From Bacteroidota bacterium (GTDB lineage: Bacteria > Bacteroidota > Bacteroidia > B-17B0 > Aurantibacillaceae): DNA of 64,000 bases. Positions 8,360 to 18,266 of this stretch are shown here, piece by piece. Position 1 is the first letter of the stretch. Each line of letters begins with the position of its first letter. The stretch is from the NCBI GenBank assembly GCA_025362395.1, contig JANYGK010000005.1:1-64000 (forward strand). The letters are read 5' to 3'. Made by a program: the position numbers and the translations under genes. The notes below the pieces were generated by a model. It was not told the DNA's origin. It saw nothing but the letters and a program-made list of their open reading frames with translations, and did not search any database.

Positions 8360-10123
8360 ATGACTAATATATCCGGATTTATTGAGGAGAAGCAATTAAA
8401 AAAGTATACGGGAGTGGAACCTTCCGAATTTTACTTACTGCTTAATAATTTTAAAGAGGTCTATAAAACCGAAAGCGCCGATGCACCTGGTGATACTCTT
8501 TCGGAATTATCACAACGCTTATTTATGGGACTGGCTTACTTAAAAGGGCAGGCTCCGGTTAAAGAATTAACCGAGCTTTTTGATATATCGGAAGCTGAGT
8601 TTAACCTGGAAGGCAAGGAAGCGGCAGGCCATTTAATAGGATTGCTCACACAGCCGCTTGATACTAAAGATTACAAAAATTATGAAGAAGTTTTAAATTA
8701 TTACCAGTACCGGATAGATAAGCTTGGAGGCGTAGCGGTAGCTGCAGACGCGTTAATATCGAGTGTTAAATCAGAGCTGCGAAAAAAGAACAATGGCCTG
8801 GCTTTATTAAATACATTACAAGACAGTGTAGATGCGCAAATGTCGATCCCTGAAATTTTTGAAACCACTTTAAAAAAACTGAACCTCAGCCTGCGTATGG
8901 ATGTTTCGGCAGTGCTGATGCCTTTTAAAGGATCGCAGGGCTTTACATTAGAGTACCAATTTGGAAGCGCCGTTCCGCCAAAGCGCGATCAAACAATCAT
9001 TATCGACAATTTAAAAAATAAAGCAGATTTTGTACTGATCAATAAACAGGCAGTCGAAAATGACTTATCTAAATTTATAAAAGAGGCCCTTGGGCTACCC
9101 TATTTTATTGCTGTTCCTATATTTTCGCATAATTCACTTCTGGGCATTTTAGTAAGTGGCAGGCTTAAAGAATTAAAGCCTTTTTTTCCGCAGCTGAACG
9201 ATTCGGATGTGGATCTTTTAAAATCACTGGCAGCGTTTATTTCTGTATCGTGCACCAATGCTAACCTATACAGCATAGCCGACACTTTAGTAAAGGAACG
9301 CACAGAGCAGGTAGTGCAGCAAAAAGAAGAAATTGAATTAAAGAATACAGAGCTTGAAGTATTATTTAAACACGTAACCGACAGCATCCGTTACGCAAAA
9401 AATATACAAGAAGCCATACTCCCTCCCAAGCAGGTATGGAACACATTGCTTCCTAACTCCTTTGTACTGTATAAACCTAAAGATATTGTAAGCGGCGATT
9501 TTTACTGGATAGATAAAAAAGGCGATTGGGTATATTTTGCCTGTGTGGATTGCACAGGCCATGGCGTGCCGGGTGCCTTTATGAGTATTGTAGGATATAA
9601 TTTACTAAAAGATATTTTAATGGATGAGGTTATTATAACCCCTGCGCAAATTATGGATAAAATGAACATAGGGGTTTCATCAACCTTTCATCGCGACAAG
9701 GCGGTGCGTAATACCAAAGACGGGATGGATATGACATTATGCGCCATAAATTTTAAAACGATGGAGCTGCAATACGCAGCCGCATTTAATTCGCTATACA
9801 TTATTCACAACAACGAACTCATTAAATACCCTGCCGATAAATTTCCGGTAGGTATGGATGTGGGCGAAACAAAACCATTTACCAATAATTTGATCAGGCT
9901 TCAAAAAGGTGACACCATTTACATTGCTTCCGATGGTTACGCAGATCAATTCGGCGGGCCAAAAGGCAAAAAATTCATGGTGAATAACTTTCGTTCATTG
10001 CTTCTTGAGGTTTCAAAAAACACTATTGAAACACAACACGACCACTTAAATAAAACCATTGAGGAATGGAAGGGAAACAATGAACAGGTGGATGATATGC
10101 TGATAATAGGGTTAAAGGTTTAA
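8360..10123 (+). CDS. GAF-like plus SpoIIE/PP2C-type serine phosphatase
   Basis: 587 residues: a helical N-terminal region (1-150), a GAF-like domain (about 155-300), a coiled coil (305-345) and a SpoIIE/RsbU-type PP2C domain (about 350-587). Metal-binding aspartates are visible in 'DIVSGDFYW' (D380), 'VDCTGHGVPGAFMS' (D397) and 'IASDGYADQFGG'. The N-terminal half probably receives a signal from the FIST protein encoded just upstream. In Bacteroidota such phosphatases often end signalling modules whose targets are unknown; no anti-sigma or STAS partner is encoded next to it. Cytosolic. Confidence 0.92.
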   Translation: MTNISGFIEEKQLKKYTGVEPSEFYLLLNNFKEVYKTESADAPGDTLSELSQRLFMGLAYLKGQAPVKELTELFDISEAEFNLEGKEAAGHLIGLLTQPLDTKDYKNYEEVLNYYQYRIDKLGGVAVAADALISSVKSELRKKNNGLALLNTLQDSVDAQMSIPEIFETTLKKLNLSLRMDVSAVLMPFKGSQGFTLEYQFGSAVPPKRDQTIIIDNLKNKADFVLINKQAVENDLSKFIKEALGLPYFIAVPIFSHNSLLGILVSGRLKELKPFFPQLNDSDVDLLKSLAAFISVSCTNANLYSIADTLVKERTEQVVQQKEEIELKNTELEVLFKHVTDSIRYAKNIQEAILPPKQVWNTLLPNSFVLYKPKDIVSGDFYWIDKKGDWVYFACVDCTGHGVPGAFMSIVGYNLLKDILMDEVIITPAQIMDKMNIGVSSTFHRDKAVRNTKDGMDMTLCAINFKTMELQYAAAFNSLYIIHNNELIKYPADKFPVGMDVGETKPFTNNLIRLQKGDTIYIASDGYADQFGGPKGKKFMVNNFRSLLLEVSKNTIETQHDHLNKTIEEWKGNNEQVDDMLIIGLKV

Positions 10124-10491
10124 TGTATTTTAATAAGATAATCTGTCACACTTTATGCTTATTGAAATTGCATAACATCATTTTTTTGCGTGTCCGATAA
10201 TACTTATCTGTACGGGTCAAAAAGAAAAGAAGGTCTTTAAATGGAATGTATTAAGCCGGTTTAATTATTGCAGAAGAAGCGGGCATTGCGGACTTATAAT
10301 ATATAACTTCAAACATAAAAAATTCCGGATAAAAAGTATCAGCGCTTTTTAAAATATGATTAAACGGGTAATCGGCCGGCATGTAATTTGCGACTGATGG
10401 TATCACACTTTTTAAGCTAAAAACAGGCGGTTAAATGGTTTACATTTAATATAAAAATTATAAATTAGGGCAGTAAAAAACACATAAGAGT
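10124..10491. other. Intergenic stretch without a gene
   Basis: 368 nt between the phosphatase and the large kinase. No coding frame of note. Its one visible element is the sigma-54-like site at 10376-10391. Confidence 0.5.
10376..10391 (+). promoter_or_regulatory. Sigma-54-like -24/-12 element
   Basis: CCGGCATGTAATTTGC has GG and GC in the exact 10-nt-separated register of the sigma-54 consensus (TGGCAC-N5-TTGC). It lies about 100 nt before the start of the large kinase. rpoN is encoded at 34964-36442. Confidence 0.45.
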
Positions 10492-13400
10492 ATGTCTTCA
10501 TCTGTCGGATTTTTTGACTCAATATTACCATACGGTAACCCGGAAATAAAAGATATATTAGTATCAAAGGATTGGGGCAAAAATTCTCTGGGGCACCCCG
10601 ATAAATGGCCGCAAACGCTGTTACAAGCGCTGCAAATTATTTATTATTCTAAAGTGCCCGCAGCAATAACCCTGGGCCCTGAGCGCATTATTTTTTTTAA
10701 TAAAAGATTCGGGCATTTATTAAACCTTGAAAATATACTGCAGGGAGAAAAAATGCCAACCTTTCTAAAACCTTTAGCACAAGCAGGCTTTGACATTATT
10801 GCTAAATTAAAAACAGGTCTTCTTAGTAATGAAGAAGAAAATAAATATAGCTTAACACATAATAACAACAAATTTTATTTTAGCTACAATCCGCTGTTAT
10901 CATGGAACAACGTGGAAGGCATTATTATAACGCGGCAAAACATAAATGAAGATCCTCCATGCGGTGACGCCAAAAAAATGACGATTCAAAAATTTATGTC
11001 ATTGTTGGAAGAAGGTCCGATATCCTACTCTATCTTTCGCGGGCCTGACTTGATAATGGAAATGGCCAATGAAGAAGCGCTGAAATTATGGGGGAAAGAT
11101 AAAACGGTAATCGGTAAAAAATTATCAGACGCTATCCCTGAATTAGTAGGGCAACCCTATATGAAAATTATAGAGGATGTTTATCAGACAGGTATCTCCT
11201 ATGAAGGAAAAGAAAATTTAGCATATTTAGAAAAAGAAGGAAAGCTTACGCCGGTTTACGTAAACTTTATTTATAAAGCCGTAAAAAATGCAGCAGGCGT
11301 TATTGATAGTATACTCTGCGTAGGTTACGATGTAACAGAGCAGGTTAACAACCGGAAAAATATTTCGGACATGGAAGAGCGCGCACGATTAGCAATAGAT
11401 TCGGCTAATCTCGGCACCTTTGATATGAACCCTGTTAACAAGGAATCGGTATTCTCAACACGTTTCCGTGAAATATTCAGTCTTAAGCCGGAAGATGTAT
11501 TTGTCATCGATGATATTTTAAAAGTGATTCACCCCGACGATGCAGCTGTAAGAATAAAGGCGCATGAAGACGCTATGAAAAGTGGATTTTTAAACTACGA
11601 TTTCAGAATTATTCCGCCCGATAAAAATATACAACGCATTAATGTGCGGGCAAGAATTTTTTGTGACGCTGATAATAATCCCACACGTATTATTGGGATA
11701 GCTCAGGATATTACAAAAGAGTTTGCGCACGAAGAAACATTAAGGTTTAGCGAAAAAAAGTTCAGAAATACCGTGTTTCAGGCACCTGTAGGTATTGCTA
11801 TTCTGCAAGGCCCTGATTTTAATTTTGAAATGGTTAATAAAGTTTATCTTGAAATAGTTGCCAAAACAGAAGAAGAGGTAATAGGTAAGAACCTGTTTGA
11901 CTGCTTACCTGAGTTGAAGCCTGCAGTAAATTATTTGTTGAAAGATGTTTTAAAAACCGGTATTGCCTATTGCGCTCCTGAATTGGAAGTTGTATTGAAC
12001 AGGTTTGGCAAAAAAGAAAATGCCTATTTTAATATTATATATGGGCCTTTAAAGCAAGAAGATGGAACCGTGAGCGGTATTATGGTAGTGGCTAATGAAG
12101 TAACGGAACAGGTAAATGCCAGATACATTTTAAGCCAAAGCGAAAAACAATTCCGTAAAGTAGTAATGGAATCGCCTATTGCCATGACTATTTTAAAAGG
12201 CAACGATTTTATTATTGACATGGCCAATGAAAGCATGTTTAAAAATATTTGGCGCAGAGAAGAAAAAGATATTGCCGGAAAAAGTATCCTTAAGGCTTTT
12301 CCGGAATTAAATGAGCAACAATTTCCGGAGCTGCTTAAAAATGTCATTAAAACTAAAAAAGCGCATCGGGAAAATGAAGCATTAACTTATGTAGACGGAA
12401 ACGATGGAATGCGAAAGTTTTACCTTGACTTTGAGTACGCCCCGCTTTTTGATACGGATGATAATGTAACAGGTATACTCATAACGGTTTACGATGTAAC
12501 CCGGAAAGTTGAGCTCAGGCAGCAAATAGAAGAATCAGCAGATCGATTGCTTATGGCAACAGAAGGCACCAAATTGGCAACCTGGGATTTGGACCTTAAT
12601 ACAAGGGAAATTTTTCATTCACAGCAAATGGCAGAAATATTCGGCCACGAAAAAAGTGTAAAGATCTCTCATCAGCAAATGCGTGACCAGATACATAGTG
12701 AAGATATACATAGCATTGTAGAAAAGGCATTTGACAAGGCCTTTGAAACAGGCATATATAATTACGAAGCAAGGGTTGTGCAACCGGACAAAACAATTCG
12801 TTGGGTACGCACAACCGGAAAGGTATATTATGACAATGATGGAAGGCCTTTGCGAATGCTTGGCACTATGATGGACATTACAGCTCAAAGATCGCAGGAG
12901 GAAAAGCTGGCGCGTTTAGCAGCAATCGTACAATCAACCAGTGACGGCATTATAGCCATAAATTTAAATCGGATCATTACCGGCTGGAATGATTCGGCCG
13001 AAAGGATTTTTGGTTATAAGGAAGAGGAAATTGTTGGAAAGCCCATTACTACATTGATCCCGGAAAACTATTTATACCAGGAAGATGAGATCATTCGTAA
13101 AATGTTATGTGATGAACCTATTGAACACCTTCAAACAAAACGTTTACACAAAACAGGAAATTTAATAGATGTGTCTTTAAGTATATCTCCCATTAAAGAT
13201 TCGAACGGAACTATTGTAAGTATTTCAAAAATAGCGAGAGATATTTCAAAGCAAAAACAAATTGAGCGGCTGATCAGCGACAACGAAGAACGTTTAAAAA
13301 TAATTGTAGAGGCCAGTGAGCTCGGTACATGGGAGCTTGACCTTATAAACAATAATAACCTGGTATATTCGTCACGTTACCTTAACTTTTTGGGCTATAA

Positions 13401-15189
13401 CGCTAATGAAACCCCGAGCCATGAAGAGATAAGGCAACGCATACATCCTGATGACCTGCAAATAAGGAACAAAGCTTTTGAACAAGCTATGGAAACCGGT
13501 TTCTTAAGCTATGTAACACGCTTGATATGGAGAGACGGCAGCATACATTGGATAGAGGCAAAAGGAAAAGTTTTATATAATGAAAATAAAACGCCTATAA
13601 AAATGATAGGCACCGCCCGAGACCTGACAGAAGAAAAAACACATCAGCAAAAAATAGAAGAGAATGAATTAAGATTACGCACCGCAGCATTATCAAGCGA
13701 ACTCGGAACCTGGGATTACAATCCCGTAACAGAAATATTGAGATGGGACGATGCTTCCGGAAAACTATTTGGTGTAGATAAGGACACTCCAATTACGGTT
13801 GATCTGTTTATGGGAAAAATACATGCCGACGATCGGGAAACTGCTTTTGTAAAAATGAGGGATGCACTTGATCCTGAGATAGCAACCAATTATGACGCGG
13901 AATATAGAATAGCGGATTTGCCCGATGATGAAATACGTTGGATCCATGCTAAAGGAAAAGCTTTTTTTAATGAAGAAAAGCAGCCTTATCATTTTTCGGG
14001 AACAGTATTAGATATTACTGAAAAAAGAAAGGTATTGGAAGATCTTAAAAACAGCGAACAAAAATTCAGATTATTGGCTGATTCAATGCCACAACTGATA
14101 TGGACCGCCGATGTGGAAGGTACCTTAAATTATTTTAATCAATCTGTTTATGATTACTCAGGCTTAACACCTGAGTACATTGCCGAAAACGGGTGGATAC
14201 AAATTGTACACCCCGACGAACAACCTGAGAATATAGAAAAATGGGTAGAGGCTGTTACAAGCGGTGATGACTTTTTATTTGAACACCGGTTCAGAAGACA
14301 TGACGGTCAATACCGCTGGCAACTAAGCCGTGCAATTCCTAAACGCAATACTTTAGGCAATATACAAATGTGGGTTGGTACAAGTACAGATATTCACGAT
14401 CAAAAAACATTTGCGCAATACCTTGAAAACAAAATTCAGGAACGTACAAAAGATTTGCAACAGGCCAATCAAGACTTGGAAAGAATGAATGAAGAGCTTG
14501 CCTCTTTTGCCTATGTATCGAGCCATGATTTGCAGGAACCTTTACGTAAAATACAAACTTTTGCCAATCGTATCACAGAGAAAGAAACCTTATCTGATAT
14601 GGGTAAAGATTATTTCAGGCGCATGCAGGATGCTGCGCAACGCATGCAATTACTAATTGAGGATTTGCTGGCATATTCACGAACAAGTACCACCGAAAAA
14701 GTATTTGAGAAAACAGATCTGAATAACTTATTGGTTGAAGTTAAGCACGATCTGGAGCAAGTGATCAAAGAAAATAAAGCAACTGTTAACTATAGTGTTT
14801 TACCGGAATTAAATATTATTCCTTTCCAATTCAGGCAGCTGTTCACTAATATTATTTCGAACGCGCTTAAATTTTCGAAACAAGATGTGCCTTCCATTAT
14901 CACTATTGGGGCTAATTTAGTAAAAGGGGATGAAATAAAAGTAAATGAATTGGATACTGAAAAAACATATTGTCATATTACCATCAGCGATAACGGTATT
15001 GGTTTTTCACCTGAATACAATGCGCGTATTTTTGAGGTGTTTCAGCGCTTGCACGGAAAACATGAATACAAAGGAACAGGAATAGGACTCGCCATTTGTA
15101 AAAAAATTATGGAAAACCATAATGGGAGTATCAGCGCGTTAGGGGAACCGGGGGTTGGTGCTACATTTAATATGTATGTCCCTGTTTAA
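10492..15189 (+). CDS. Giant cytosolic histidine kinase with about ten PAS modules
   Basis: 1565 residues with no transmembrane segment. The N-terminus has the 'DWGKNSLGHPDKWPQTL' pattern of a PAS-like sensor, followed by about nine further PAS/PAC units recognisable from recurring 'IHPDD', 'GIAQDIT' or 'YDVTEQV' ends (last ones near 930-1050, 1055-1175 and 1180-1300). A coiled coil leads to the DHp helix with the phospho-acceptor His in 'SSHDLQEPLRKIQ', and the ATPase domain has 'NIISNALKF' (N box), 'DNGIGFSPEY' (G1) and 'GTGIGLAICKKI' (G2). No cognate regulator is adjacent, so it is an orphan that may feed one of the single-domain receivers elsewhere in the window. Confidence 0.95.
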   Translation: MSSSVGFFDSILPYGNPEIKDILVSKDWGKNSLGHPDKWPQTLLQALQIIYYSKVPAAITLGPERIIFFNKRFGHLLNLENILQGEKMPTFLKPLAQAGFDIIAKLKTGLLSNEEENKYSLTHNNNKFYFSYNPLLSWNNVEGIIITRQNINEDPPCGDAKKMTIQKFMSLLEEGPISYSIFRGPDLIMEMANEEALKLWGKDKTVIGKKLSDAIPELVGQPYMKIIEDVYQTGISYEGKENLAYLEKEGKLTPVYVNFIYKAVKNAAGVIDSILCVGYDVTEQVNNRKNISDMEERARLAIDSANLGTFDMNPVNKESVFSTRFREIFSLKPEDVFVIDDILKVIHPDDAAVRIKAHEDAMKSGFLNYDFRIIPPDKNIQRINVRARIFCDADNNPTRIIGIAQDITKEFAHEETLRFSEKKFRNTVFQAPVGIAILQGPDFNFEMVNKVYLEIVAKTEEEVIGKNLFDCLPELKPAVNYLLKDVLKTGIAYCAPELEVVLNRFGKKENAYFNIIYGPLKQEDGTVSGIMVVANEVTEQVNARYILSQSEKQFRKVVMESPIAMTILKGNDFIIDMANESMFKNIWRREEKDIAGKSILKAFPELNEQQFPELLKNVIKTKKAHRENEALTYVDGNDGMRKFYLDFEYAPLFDTDDNVTGILITVYDVTRKVELRQQIEESADRLLMATEGTKLATWDLDLNTREIFHSQQMAEIFGHEKSVKISHQQMRDQIHSEDIHSIVEKAFDKAFETGIYNYEARVVQPDKTIRWVRTTGKVYYDNDGRPLRMLGTMMDITAQRSQEEKLARLAAIVQSTSDGIIAINLNRIITGWNDSAERIFGYKEEEIVGKPITTLIPENYLYQEDEIIRKMLCDEPIEHLQTKRLHKTGNLIDVSLSISPIKDSNGTIVSISKIARDISKQKQIERLISDNEERLKIIVEASELGTWELDLINNNNLVYSSRYLNFLGYNANETPSHEEIRQRIHPDDLQIRNKAFEQAMETGFLSYVTRLIWRDGSIHWIEAKGKVLYNENKTPIKMIGTARDLTEEKTHQQKIEENELRLRTAALSSELGTWDYNPVTEILRWDDASGKLFGVDKDTPITVDLFMGKIHADDRETAFVKMRDALDPEIATNYDAEYRIADLPDDEIRWIHAKGKAFFNEEKQPYHFSGTVLDITEKRKVLEDLKNSEQKFRLLADSMPQLIWTADVEGTLNYFNQSVYDYSGLTPEYIAENGWIQIVHPDEQPENIEKWVEAVTSGDDFLFEHRFRRHDGQYRWQLSRAIPKRNTLGNIQMWVGTSTDIHDQKTFAQYLENKIQERTKDLQQANQDLERMNEELASFAYVSSHDLQEPLRKIQTFANRITEKETLSDMGKDYFRRMQDAAQRMQLLIEDLLAYSRTSTTEKVFEKTDLNNLLVEVKHDLEQVIKENKATVNYSVLPELNIIPFQFRQLFTNIISNALKFSKQDVPSIITIGANLVKGDEIKVNELDTEKTYCHITISDNGIGFSPEYNARIFEVFQRLHGKHEYKGTGIGLAICKKIMENHNGSISALGEPGVGATFNMYVPV

Positions 15190-15205
15190 AAATTTATTAC
15201 CCTTT

Positions 15206-15985
15206 TTACAAGCCCGAATAATAATCATAGCCTCTTTCAAACCAATAATCTTTAGGTCGGGTGTTATTAAAGTACATAGTACCGATGCGCTTAAGACTTT
15301 TAATGCCATACTTTACGGGAACAATCATTCTTAAAGGAAAGCCTTGGTTTACAGGCAAAGGTTTGCCATTCATTTCATAACATACCAATGTTTGCGGGTG
15401 CATAGCGCTTGGCATATCAATGCCAACATAATATGCCTCATCGGGAGTGCTGAGTCCAATATATTTTAAGGTTACTTCTTTTTCTAAATGAAAATAGTGT
15501 GCAAAATCACTGAATTTTACGCCGCCCCAATGGCTTACCTGACTCCAGCCTTCAATGCATTTAAAGTCAAAAATAATTTCGGTTTTAGGCAGTTTTTTAA
15601 TTTCATTTAAGGTTATAAATAATGTATCGCCCGATGTTTTTATAACATGTAATCGCCATGCAGCAGTATCTAAGTCGCTTTTTAGCCCTACGTTGCCGTT
15701 AACTCTTACTTTTTTGGCGGCCATACTTTTAGGATAGGTCTTTGCGAGATGCCGGTAGCTTTCTATTTTACTGAATACTTTTTCGTTTCCGTTCAATACC
15801 GATCTTAAAGGCGCTTGTACGCCCGCCTGATCCCGCGGTTGTTTCTTAAGGGTAATCCAAAAAATAATTCCCAACACTATCATGATAAAGAACACAAAAA
15901 AACTGAACATTGTTTTTCGCTTAATAAGCTGTTCAGTGGTTAGTTCATACTTGCTTTTAAATAAGGTGTTAAAAAAATTACTCAT
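15206..15985 (-). CDS. Membrane-anchored molybdopterin-dependent oxidoreductase
   Basis: About 259 residues from the ATG at 15985, which overlaps the upstream stop by 8 nt; an ATG at 16000 would add five residues. One transmembrane helix ('MFSFFVFFIMIVLGIIFW') is followed by the sulfite-oxidase/YedY-type fold: 'FKCIEGWSQVSHWGG' holds the presumed Mo-ligand cysteine, and 'YYVGIDMPSAMHPQTLVCYEMNG' and 'QGFPLRMIVPVKYGIKSLKRI' are conserved. No twin-arginine is seen before the helix, only KRK. The upstream cytochrome b is the obvious electron partner. Substrate unknown; MsrP-like methionine-sulfoxide reduction is one option. Confidence 0.87.
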   Translation of the reverse strand: MSNFFNTLFKSKYELTTEQLIKRKTMFSFFVFFIMIVLGIIFWITLKKQPRDQAGVQAPLRSVLNGNEKVFSKIESYRHLAKTYPKSMAAKKVRVNGNVGLKSDLDTAAWRLHVIKTSGDTLFITLNEIKKLPKTEIIFDFKCIEGWSQVSHWGGVKFSDFAHYFHLEKEVTLKYIGLSTPDEAYYVGIDMPSAMHPQTLVCYEMNGKPLPVNQGFPLRMIVPVKYGIKSLKRIGTMYFNNTRPKDYWFERGYDYYSGL

Positions 15986-16646
15986 CGTGCTTAGTTTCAT
16001 TTATAACATCAAATCCCGTTACCATACTTCTGAAATTATTCCACCCGGTTTTTATTACCTGGAATATATGGATCACAAAAAACAAACAGTAGCCTACAGT
16101 TAATGCAAAGTGTATAGCCCTCGCAAATTCGTAACCTCCCAGCAGAGCACAAAGCCAATTTAACTGCACGGGTTTATAAATAGCTAAACCTGTAAGCACC
16201 GAGCCTAAGCCCATTAAAATAATCATAGTATATGCTATTTTTTGAGCCCCGTTATATTTTAACTGAGGCGGCGCTTCTTTATTAATTTTAAGATCGTGCA
16301 ATATGACGAGCCACGCTTCTTTAAACGAATTTTTATCGGGAAATAATAACCGCCATTCTCCCGAAAATAAAGTAAATAAAATATATAAGAGCCCGTTTAA
16401 AAAAAAAGCCCACATAAATACAAAATGAAAAGCCATTCCTTCGCCAAGCCTGTAAGGAATATTGAGCGCTTCGTAAAAAGATTTAGGAAAAAATTGTATA
16501 AGTGTCAAATCTCCAAAACCAAGTTTGTACACATCATTAGCCCAATAGATCAACAGTCCGCTCCATATCATAATTGTTATGATTGGAAAATTTATCCAAT
16601 GAAACCAACGAATAGCTAATGGATGCTTATTGACTATGTGCTTCAT
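15978..16646 (-). CDS. Cytochrome b561-type membrane subunit
   Basis: 222 residues with four to five hydrophobic helices: 'IRWFHWINFPIITIMIWSGLLIYW', 'FHFVFMWAFFLNGLLYILF', 'IAYTMIILMGLGSVLTGLAIY' and 'HFALTVGYCLFFVIHIFQV'. Histidines at positions suited to bis-heme b ligation occur in the first, second and last two helices. It is the first gene of a two-gene unit with the molybdopterin protein and overlaps it, so it likely passes quinol electrons to that subunit in the cytoplasmic membrane. Confidence 0.9.
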   Translation of the reverse strand: MKHIVNKHPLAIRWFHWINFPIITIMIWSGLLIYWANDVYKLGFGDLTLIQFFPKSFYEALNIPYRLGEGMAFHFVFMWAFFLNGLLYILFTLFSGEWRLLFPDKNSFKEAWLVILHDLKINKEAPPQLKYNGAQKIAYTMIILMGLGSVLTGLAIYKPVQLNWLCALLGGYEFARAIHFALTVGYCLFFVIHIFQVIKTGWNNFRSMVTGFDVINETKHDE

Positions 16647-16668
16647 AATTTACGATACAATATAATTA

Positions 16669-16702
16669 AAAAAACCTCATTCACGAAATAGCGAATGAGG
16701 TT
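16669..16702 (-). terminator. Rho-independent terminator of the fasciclin gene
   Basis: AACCTCATTC / GAATGAGGTT, a 10-bp stem with a 10-nt loop. On the minus strand it is followed by a T run. It separates the fasciclin gene from the cytochrome b operon. Confidence 0.75.
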
Positions 16703-16721
16703 TTTAAGATTATGCTTAAAA

Positions 16722-17294
16722 TTATTTAGGCATTAAAACTGTATTCACAACGTGAATAACACCATTACTTTGGTTAACGTCTTTAATAGTAACCATTGAA
16801 GTACCGCCTTTTTCGTCAGTTAAAATAAGGTTGTTACCTTTCATAGAAGCAGTTAACATTCCGCCTGCAACCGTTTTTAATTCTGCTTTACCATTTCCTT
16901 TTTTGATCATAGCAGCGATATCAGAAGAATTCAATTTTCCTGAAACAACGTGGTATGTCAAAATTCCTGTTAACATCCCTTTGTTCTCAGCCTTTAATAA
17001 AGTTTCAACAGTACCTTTTGGTAATTTGTCAAAAGCTTCATTAGTTGGCGCAAACACAGTAAAAGGACCTGAACCCTGTAATGTTTCAACTAAACCGGCA
17101 GCCTTTACGGCAGCAACTAAAGTTGTGTGGTCTTTAGAGTTAACGGCATTTTCAATAATGTTTTTAGAAGGATACATTGCTGCACCGCCAACCATTACAG
17201 TTTTTTCGTTAGAATCCATTTTGTTTTGTGCAACTGCACCTTGAGCTAATAGTGTTACGCACGCTAATAGCGCCATTTTTTTGATCATTTTCAT
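16722..17294 (-). CDS. Fasciclin (FAS1) domain protein, exported
   Basis: 190 residues from the ATG at 17294, which gives a clean signal peptide ('MKMIKKMALLACVTLLAQGAVAQ'-like, cleaved near 22); frames starting upstream at 17333 only add charged residues. One FAS1 domain spans about 45-190, with the H1 motif 'GPFTVFAPTNEAFDKLP' and the H2-like 'GVIHVVNTVLMP' at the C-terminus. FAS1 proteins mediate cell-surface or matrix adhesion. Single-gene unit closed by its own terminator. Confidence 0.93.
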   Translation of the reverse strand: MKMIKKMALLACVTLLAQGAVAQNKMDSNEKTVMVGGAAMYPSKNIIENAVNSKDHTTLVAAVKAAGLVETLQGSGPFTVFAPTNEAFDKLPKGTVETLLKAENKGMLTGILTYHVVSGKLNSSDIAAMIKKGNGKAELKTVAGGMLTASMKGNNLILTDEKGGTSMVTIKDVNQSNGVIHVVNTVLMPK

Positions 17295-17491
17295 AATTGA
17301 AGTTTTTATAATTTTCATCATATACGGCAACAATTACACTTTGGATTTAACAAATTGAAAAAAAATTATTTTTTATTGAAAAAGTAGTAAGATAAGAGGT
17401 TACAGAGCACAAAAAATTAAGTATTTCTACAAAATACCTAAAATTCAAGATACAAAAACTCCCCATGTTAATAATTAATTGTGAAGATGAT

Positions 17492-18109
17492 CTAATAGTG
17501 CAAAACTCCGTTTACCAAACTTTTCCATTGGTGGTTAGAAGAATGAATCATTGAAAAGGCACCGGATATTTTATCACGCATTTTAATAAAAAAAGAAAAT
17601 TCTTTGGTAAATATAACTTTTGTTCTTTCGGCTTCCACGGCACTTACCGTGCAACCTGAACGCGTTACTAAAAACGTACAAGTGATTCCTTCCTTTTTAT
17701 TTTCTTCTAAATTATTACCGGGGTAATTAATTTGAACGGCATTAAACCCAAAATCCTCAGTATCCTTTAATAAATTTTTCGCGCTTATAAAGCTTTGAAT
17801 CCTATACCATATATAGTTATTACTGCCATCATATAAAGGCGCATGAAATCGAACCTTTATTAAATTTCCAACGTGTGGAATAGAAGAGTTCAATAAATTA
17901 CCCATATCATCGGTTAATCGAAATTCTGCCGGAGATTTTCCACAAAACAATTGCCAGTTATTAATATCGTTCAATCTTTTTTTAGCATTTTCAAATAAAA
18001 CAAAAGCTTCGTGTCTTGATGGAGCTTCAATCTTTTTTGCTATATCTTTATAGGTAACGCCTTTATAACGTTTCTCAGCGGTTTCGGGTGTAATAGAAGT
18101 TGCTTCCAT
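17492..18109 (-). CDS. Hypothetical protein
   Basis: 205 residues, no signal peptide or membrane helix. It begins with a charged helical stretch (about 1-50), then mixed alpha/beta sequence including 'HVGNLIKVRFHAPLYDGSNNYIWYRIQSF' and a strand-rich second half with two cysteines. No family recognised. It is flanked by non-coding DNA on both sides (158 nt each) and appears monocistronic; a GGCAT motif is present in its upstream region as well. Confidence 0.75.
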   Translation of the reverse strand: MEATSITPETAEKRYKGVTYKDIAKKIEAPSRHEAFVLFENAKKRLNDINNWQLFCGKSPAEFRLTDDMGNLLNSSIPHVGNLIKVRFHAPLYDGSNNYIWYRIQSFISAKNLLKDTEDFGFNAVQINYPGNNLEENKKEGITCTFLVTRSGCTVSAVEAERTKVIFTKEFSFFIKMRDKISGAFSMIHSSNHQWKSLVNGVLHY

Positions 18110-18266
18110 TGTATAAATGTTAAATTGTTAATGCCTTATCTGTTACTTATTTCAAGTTTAATACCGGCAATTAATTTTTAACTTTTTTTATAAGCCCGTA
18201 TTGTAGGTATGAATCGTCAATTAAACAGGCCGGCATTTAATTATAGTATATAATGAAAAAAGGATC

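Noticed and set aside
16831-17244. 137-codon plus-strand frame
   Set aside because: Shadow of the FAS1 domain gene on the other strand.
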